This document shows, one piece after another, positions 12,674-16,583 of a stretch of 16,583 nt of DNA (the first letter of the stretch is position 1; each line of letters opens with the position of its first letter). The position numbers were made by a program, and so were the translations under genes. The DNA is from JACDAN01 sp036380355 (lineage in GTDB: Bacteria; Actinomycetota; Thermoleophilia; Gaiellales; Gaiellaceae). A model generated the notes under the pieces. That model was given only the letters and a program-made list of their open reading frames with translations. It was not told the DNA's origin and did no database searches. Location of the stretch: contig DASVEW010000099.1 of assembly GCA_036380355.1 (NCBI GenBank), positions 1 through 16,583 on the forward strand, read 5' to 3'.

Positions 12674-13584
12674 CGCGCCCGGATCCGCCAGACGTCCGTG
12701 CCCTGGAAGCTGCCGACCCAGAGCTCGCTCGGATGGTCCGGCACGACGAACGGCCCGCGGCCGACTGCCACCGTCTCGACGACGCGGTTCCGGCGGATGT
12801 CGATCCTCGAGACCGTGTTGCTTTGGAGGTTCGGCACCCAGAGCGAGCCGGCGACGAATCCGCCGTCGACCGGCATCCGGCCCAGTCGCCGGATGAGGGC
12901 GACGCGGCGGTTCTTCCGCTCGTCGATCCGCGCCACCGTGCGGTCGAGGCCGTTCGAGGCGAAGAGCGAGTAACCCTTCGCGGCGAGCCAGACCGGTGCG
13001 TAGCCGGAGACGACGCGCTTCACGACGCGGTTCGTGCGCGGGTTGATCCTGATCACCCGGTTGCTCGAGCCGTCGCCGACCCACACCGCCGACCGCGTGA
13101 AGGCGAGCCCGCCGGGCGCGCCGCGGGTCCGGATCCGCGCCGCGACGGCGTTCGTCGCAGGGTTGATCCGGAAGACGGTCCCGTCGCGGTAGTTCGTCAC
13201 CCAGATCGAGCCGAAGCCTGCCGCGATGTCGTACGGCTGGTTTCCGACCTTGATCGTTGCGGCGACCGCGTTGCTCGCGGGGTCGATTCGCTGGACGGTG
13301 CCGTCCTGGAAGTTCATCGTCCAGACCGCGCCGGCGCCGGCAGTAATCCCGCACGGCTGCTCCTCGACGGGGATCCGTGCGACCACCTGGTTCGTCGCCG
13401 TGTCGATGCGCACGACCTCGTGCTGGGCGAAGACGGTGGCCCACGCCGAGCCCGCGGCAAACGCGACGGAGCATGCCTGCCGGCCGACCTCGATCCTCGC
13501 AACCAGCTCCGTCGCCCGCGTCGCGCCCTGCGCGCCCGCGGCGAGCAGAGCGGACGCGATGATCGCGACGGCCGGCTTGCGCAT
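12670..13584 (-). CDS. Secreted seven-bladed beta-propeller protein (YVTN/Vgb-like)
   Basis: 304 residues from ATG (13582-13584), 7 bases after a -10-like TATCTT (13597-13592), so possibly leaderless; a TTG at 13593 is less likely. Residues 1-20 are a signal peptide ('MRKPAVAIIASALLAAGAQG'). Seven repeats of about 42 residues follow, each with a pattern like 'G.QPYDIAAGFGSIWVTNYRDGTVFRINPATNAVAARI'. This fits the YVTN/virginiamycin-lyase-like propeller family. No lyase active-site residues can be confirmed, so a binding or scaffolding role outside the membrane is more likely. It lies 33 bases after the MarR gene on the same strand and may be co-regulated with it. Confidence 0.82.
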   Translation of the reverse strand: MRKPAVAIIASALLAAGAQGATRATELVARIEVGRQACSVAFAAGSAWATVFAQHEVVRIDTATNQVVARIPVEEQPCGITAGAGAVWTMNFQDGTVQRIDPASNAVAATIKVGNQPYDIAAGFGSIWVTNYRDGTVFRINPATNAVAARIRTRGAPGGLAFTRSAVWVGDGSSNRVIRINPRTNRVVKRVVSGYAPVWLAAKGYSLFASNGLDRTVARIDERKNRRVALIRRLGRMPVDGGFVAGSLWVPNLQSNTVSRIDIRRNRVVETVAVGRGPFVVPDHPSELWVGSFQGTDVWRIRAR

Positions 13585-13617
13585 GCCGGCCAAGATACTC
13601 CGAGATCGGAGGAAAAG

Positions 13618-14070
13618 CTACGGTGTCGGAGTTTTTTCCTCGTTAAGACTGGCGACCAGCGCTCGCTCGAGCGAGGCGAGCGCGGCGCGAACCTCCTCCA
13701 GCGGCATGTCCAGGTGCTCGTGAACCCTGCGCAGCATCTCGAGGAATCGCGGCTGCGCCTCGTGGAAGGCGGCCCAGCCGTCCTCTGTGAGCTGGAAGAG
13801 CGCCGATCGGCCGTCGGCCGGGTTGGGGATCCGCTCCGCATGGCCGCGCTCGACGATCCGATTGAGCCGATCAGACACGGTCGTCAGGGGCGCGCTGATC
13901 CGCTGCGCGAGCTCGGTCGGGTTCGTCTGACCGTAGACCGCGAGCAAGGAGTACATCAGGAAGTCGTCGCCGGCCGCCAGGCCGCTCAGATACTCCTTCA
14001 GCAGCGTCCAGGCCGCCGTGTCGGCCGTGGCCAGGTCCATGAGCACCGTCGCCTTCGGAATCTCCGCCAC
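13618..14070 (-). CDS. MarR-family regulator (second)
   Basis: 150 residues from GTG (14068-14070). A weak -10-like TTTATT lies 6 bases before it, and there is no ribosome binding site, so it may be leaderless; an ATG ten codons inside is the alternative. The MarR core is clear: 'DDFLMYSLLAVYGQTNPTELAQRISAPLTTVSDRLNRIVERGHAERI', wing 'NPADGRSALFQLTEDG', then a long C-terminal helix. There is no Cys for a thiol switch. It lies just upstream of the secreted propeller gene; other targets are unknown. Confidence 0.88.
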   Translation of the reverse strand: MAEIPKATVLMDLATADTAAWTLLKEYLSGLAAGDDFLMYSLLAVYGQTNPTELAQRISAPLTTVSDRLNRIVERGHAERIPNPADGRSALFQLTEDGWAAFHEAQPRFLEMLRRVHEHLDMPLEEVRAALASLERALVASLNEEKTPTP

Positions 14071-14082
14071 GCGTCCAATAAA

Positions 14083-14149
14083 CCACGAAGCCCGCCACTA
14101 GGGCGGGCAGAAGCCCGGCTGTACCGGCCAAGCCGGCACAGCCTCGTGG
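14083..14149. repeat. Nested inverted repeats able to form a three-way junction
   Basis: Outer stem CCACGA (14083-14088) pairs with TCGTGG (14144-14149). Inside are two hairpins: GCCCGCC/GGCGGGC (14090-14108) and GGCTGT-A-CCGGC, loop CAA, GCCGG-C-ACAGCC (14117-14143, one mismatch). All the pairing fits one 67-base fold. It lies directly upstream of the second MarR gene. Confidence 0.45.
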
Positions 14150-14176
14150 TCGGCATCGCAAGCGACGCCTTAGCGC

Positions 14177-14204
14177 GCAAAGCCCGCCTTTCGGCGGGCT
14201 TTGC
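14177..14204. terminator. 12-bp terminator hairpin downstream of the RTX gene
   Basis: GCAAAGCCCGCC, loop TTTC, GGCGGGCTTTGC: a perfect 12-bp stem located 33 bases beyond the RTX stop (14238). The stem ends carry the only A/T run, as often seen in GC-rich genomes. Confidence 0.65.
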
Positions 14205-14237
14205 TTGGAGAGAGGGAGTGGGTTGTGGAGGAGTCTC

Positions 14238-14810
14238 TTATTCCCCGTCGTCCGGGTACGAGGTCGACACGGTCTTGACGATCTCGCAGTTGACGTGGAC
14301 GTCGCTCTCCCTTGCGTTGAGCCAGACGACGTCCCTGTTGCCCTCGCCGCAGTCGACGCGGTCGACCTGACGGTCGCGGGCGAGCACGTGGATCCGGTCG
14401 TTGCCGGCGCCGCCGTTCACCACGTCGGCACCGCGACCGGCCCAGATGATGTCGTTGCCGTTGTCCCCGTTGATCACGTCGTTGCCCCAGCGGCCGCGGA
14501 GGACGTCGTTGCCCTCGCCGCCGTTGAGCGTGTCGTTGCCGGGGCCGCCGCGCATGCGGTCGTTCCCGCCCTCGCCGTTGAGGGTGTCGTTGCCGTGCTG
14601 TCCGAACACGCGGTCGTGGCCGTCCCCGGCGTTGACGGTGTCGTCCCCCGCGCGGGCATGGATGCGGTCGTTGCCGGCCGTGCCGGTCAGCGTCTCGCCG
14701 TTCTTCGTGCCCTTGATGACGACGACACGGTGAGCGACGGCGGCACTCACGATCCCGAGCGCGACGAGCGCGACGAGCGTGAGAACCCCGAGTCGAATCG
14801 TCTTGGTCAC
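14238..14810 (-). CDS. Secreted RTX-type calcium-binding repeat protein
   Basis: 190 residues from GTG (14808-14810), with ribosome binding site AAGGAGGT 7 bases upstream. Residues 1-26 are a signal peptide ('MTKTIRLGVLTLVALVALGI', then 'VSAAVA'). Residues 42-141 hold about eleven consecutive nonapeptides of the form GGxGNDxLx ('NGGEGNDVL', 'NGEGGNDRM'), which fold into a calcium-filled parallel beta roll. The C-terminal part has two cysteines (C154, C175) in a 'VDCGEGNRDVV...VHVNCEIV' frame common to secreted actinobacterial RTX proteins. There is no enzymatic domain and no C-terminal type I secretion signal; the N-terminal signal implies Sec export. It is probably a surface or matrix protein. 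Confidence 0.88.
   Translation of the reverse strand: MTKTIRLGVLTLVALVALGIVSAAVAHRVVVIKGTKNGETLTGTAGNDRIHARAGDDTVNAGDGHDRVFGQHGNDTLNGEGGNDRMRGGPGNDTLNGGEGNDVLRGRWGNDVINGDNGNDIIWAGRGADVVNGGAGNDRIHVLARDRQVDRVDCGEGNRDVVWLNARESDVHVNCEIVKTVSTSYPDDGE
14388..14687 (-). repeat. 27-base tandem repeats encoding RTX nonapeptides
   Basis: About eleven degenerate 27-base units (recurring GTCGTTGCC on the plus strand) within the RTX gene. They are coding repeats and might vary in number between strains. Confidence 0.8.
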
Positions 14811-14900
14811 TGCTGAGACCTCCTTGGCGACGTTGCTCGGAGTGTTCCCCGCCGCCGTGATGACGCCGTGCGGCTTCTGAAAGGATTTCCCGCCGAGTTG

Positions 14901-16142
14901 TTAGGCCTGTGTAAGGACGGCGCGCTGGTGCCGCCCGAACACCTCGCGGAGCGCGGCAAGCGTCATCACGAGCCCTGTCGCGCCGGCCACGCCGAAGGCG
15001 AGCTCCGTCCCGCCGACGTCGGCGAGCCAGCCGGACAGAAGGCCGCCGAGCGGCGCGAGGCCGGCGAAGGCGAAGAGGTAGAGGCTGAGAACGCGGCCGC
15101 GGAGGTGGTCCGGGGCGGAGAGCTGCAGGAGCGACTGGCTGTTCGCCGTCCACATCGTGAAGCAGACCCCGACCACGAAGAGGAGGACGGCGCAGGCGGC
15201 GACAGTGTCCAGCGGGGCAAGGGCGAGCAGCGCGATGCTGAAGCCGCCGACGCCGGCGAGGAGCGCCTTCCAGCTCGCGCGGCCGAGGCCGGCGGCGAGC
15301 AGCGCGCCGGTCAGCGCGCCCCCGCCGAAGCACGCCGAGAGCAGCCCGAACGTCCGCGGCCCGGCCTCGAGCGTCTCCGAGGTCAGCACCGGGACGAGGA
15401 CGTGGAAGTTGAAGCCGACGGTGCTCACCACCGTCGTCATGGCGAGCACGAGGCGGACGCGCGGCGAGTGGCGCGCGTAGGAGAGGCCCTCGCGGACGCT
15501 GCGAAGCACCGACAGATGCTTCTCCGGCCGGTCGGGCTTGACGAGCTCGTCGGGCCGCATCAGCCAGAGGCTGGTCAGGACGGCGAGGAAGCTGAGCGCG
15601 TTGATTGCAAAGCAGACGCCGACGCCGAAGGCGGCGATGATCACGCCGGCCGCAGCGGGTCCGAGCACACGGGAGCCGTTGAAGAGGCTCGCGTTGAGCG
15701 CGACGGCGTTCGGAAGCTCTTCCCGGCCGACCATCTGGAACGTGAGCGCGTGGCGACCCGGTGCGTCGAAGACGAGCGCCGTCCCCGTCGCGGCGGCGAG
15801 CGCATACGCGAGCCAGACGATCTCCGCGCCCGAGAATGCGAGGGCGGTGAGGGCGAGCGCCAGGATCATCGAGGCGGTCTGGGTGACCATCACCAGGCGC
15901 CGGTTGTCGAACCGGTCGGCGACGACGCCCGAGATCAGGCCGAAGACCGTGAACGGCGCGAACCGGCAGAAGGCCAGGAACCCGACGGCGACCGGAGAGT
16001 GGGTGAGCTCGACCACGTACCAGGCGAGCGCGATGTTCTGCATCCAGGTGCCGACGAGCGAGACCACCTGACCCGTGAAGAAGAGCCGGTAGTTCCGGTG
16101 CTTCCGGAGGCTCGCGAAGGTGCGTCGGAAGGCGACCGTCAC
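14901..16142 (-). CDS. MFS transporter, EntS/DHA3-type exporter
   Basis: 413 residues from GTG (16140-16142). I chose this start because it makes a GTGA overlap with the MarR stop and has GGAGG 4 bases upstream; a longer frame to 16235 would overlap that gene and adds Ala/Arg-rich shadow sequence. It begins 'VTVAFRRTFASLRKHRNYRLF', typical of the MFS_3 group. About twelve hydrophobic helices follow, with the loop 'GVVADRFDNRRLVM' after helix 2 and 'DAPGRHALTFQMVGREELPNAVALNA' in the middle. Relatives export siderophores, macrolides or other drugs by proton antiport. Coupling to a MarR regulator suggests that its substrate induces it. Confidence 0.87.
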   Translation of the reverse strand: MTVAFRRTFASLRKHRNYRLFFTGQVVSLVGTWMQNIALAWYVVELTHSPVAVGFLAFCRFAPFTVFGLISGVVADRFDNRRLVMVTQTASMILALALTALAFSGAEIVWLAYALAAATGTALVFDAPGRHALTFQMVGREELPNAVALNASLFNGSRVLGPAAAGVIIAAFGVGVCFAINALSFLAVLTSLWLMRPDELVKPDRPEKHLSVLRSVREGLSYARHSPRVRLVLAMTTVVSTVGFNFHVLVPVLTSETLEAGPRTFGLLSACFGGGALTGALLAAGLGRASWKALLAGVGGFSIALLALAPLDTVAACAVLLFVVGVCFTMWTANSQSLLQLSAPDHLRGRVLSLYLFAFAGLAPLGGLLSGWLADVGGTELAFGVAGATGLVMTLAALREVFGRHQRAVLTQA

Positions 16143-16583
16143 TCGTCCTCCAGGAGCAGGAGCAGCGGCTCGACGGCCGCGTCGATCGCCGCGAGCTCCT
16201 CCGGCTCGAGCCTCTGCAGGCGCGCGGACAGCCACGCCGTACGGCGAGACTTGACCGACCGCAGGACGCGATCGCCCTCCTCCGTCAGCGTCAGGACGTG
16301 GCGTCGGCGGTCCGACTCGTGCGGCGTCCGCCTCACCAGGCCGGCCGTCTCGAGGCGGTCCACGTGGCCGGACATCGCCGCGGGAGAGATCCGCTCTTGC
16401 GCGGCGAGGTCGTTGACACCCATGCCCCGGTGCTTGTGGATCTGGATCAGGAGGGTCACCTGCCCGCCGGTCAGACCGAGCGCATGGCTCTCACGCCGGA
16501 GCTCGCGTGCGAGCTTCAGCAGCGCCGGACGGAGGCGGTTCGCGACCTCCGTCTGGTTGAGAATCGGTGTCCGTTCGGTTGCC
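16139..16583 (-). CDS. MarR-family regulator (third), start cut by the window edge
   Basis: The minus-strand frame is open from the window end to TGA at 16139-16141, 147 residues plus one base of a preceding codon. The first full codons read ATERTPILNQTEVANRLRPA. Because the preceding base is G, an ATG across the edge would give a complete protein missing only Met in this window. The core is MarR: 'LGLTGGQVTLLIQIHKHRG', 'GVNDLAAQERISPAAMSGHVDRLETAGLVRR', wing 'HESDRRRHVLTLTEEG'. It is translationally coupled to the MFS exporter and is most likely its regulator. The shared promoter is outside the window. Confidence 0.88.
   Translation of the reverse strand, partial: ATERTPILNQTEVANRLRPALLKLARELRRESHALGLTGGQVTLLIQIHKHRGMGVNDLAAQERISPAAMSGHVDRLETAGLVRRTPHESDRRRHVLTLTEEGDRVLRSVKSRRTAWLSARLQRLEPEELAAIDAAVEPLLLLLEDE

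Noticed and set aside
12733..14370. 545-codon plus-strand open frame across the propeller, MarR and RTX region
   Set aside because: It runs antisense to three well-supported genes and through hairpins and a terminator; its composition is typical of antisense shadow sequence.
14388..14687. Regular repeats that could be mistaken for a CRISPR array
   Set aside because: The 27-base period matches translated RTX nonapeptides in an open reading frame; there are no identical repeats with unique spacers.
16143..16235. Longer N-terminus for the MFS transporter (start at 16235)
   Set aside because: The added residues are Ala/Arg/Gly-rich and antisense-like in composition, overlap the MarR coding end, and the GTGA-coupled start with GGAGG matches the family N-terminus.

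Overview
The window is about 16.6 kb of very GC-rich bacterial DNA. Genes are packed tightly, with many GTG and TTG starts, repeated 4-base GTGA stop/start overlaps, and several start codons that lie 6-7 bases after a -10-like TAnnnT box (leaderless style). Together with the set of proteins (KorA/KorB 2-oxoacid:ferredoxin oxidoreductase, a DivIVA-domain protein, an Flp pilin, RTX-repeat secreted proteins, several MarR regulators) this suggests a chromosomal segment of an actinobacterium, perhaps of the Thermoleophilia/Gaiellales type. The lineage is inferred from style and gene content, not from a marker gene. I see no rRNA, tRNA, CRISPR array, insertion sequence or phage gene, and no gene-free stretch longer than about 205 bases.

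Left part, minus strand (about 411-5533): a compact likely operon read right to left: MarR regulator, two-domain VOC dioxygenase-like protein, AlkA-like DNA glycosylase, xylose-isomerase-like TIM-barrel protein, ProC (proline synthesis) and 6-phosphogluconolactonase. Gaps are 9 bases or less, or the genes overlap. An ArsR-like regulator follows with its own likely promoter. The window opens with the 3' end of an unrecognised plus-strand gene, and three hairpins separate the convergent ends (274-403).

Centre, plus strand (5560-7523): diverging from the MarR operon are two tandem cupin-TPR paralogues and a small secreted protein. The divergent promoter is unusual: one palindrome, TTGACGTCAA, supplies a -35 box in both directions, each 17 bases from a credible -10, and a second near-copy lies exactly 30 bases away. 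It is a strong candidate MarR operator controlling both sides.

Plus strand (7729-11829): a gamma-alpha fused KorA and a KorB form a 2-oxoacid (probably 2-oxoglutarate):ferredoxin oxidoreductase. Unusually, a gene for a small lipoprotein sits between them, joined to each by a GTGA overlap, so the three are likely translated as one coupled unit. A DivIVA-domain coiled-coil protein follows, probably from its own promoter.

Right part (11889-16583): an orphan Flp-type pilin with two in-frame ribosome-binding-site/start pairs; a SnoaL/NTF2-like protein that converges on a secreted seven-bladed beta-propeller protein, the two stop codons sharing one CTAG; a second MarR regulator; a hairpin-rich intergenic stretch; a secreted RTX calcium-binding-repeat protein; and an MFS exporter coupled to a third MarR regulator whose start codon lies across the window edge.
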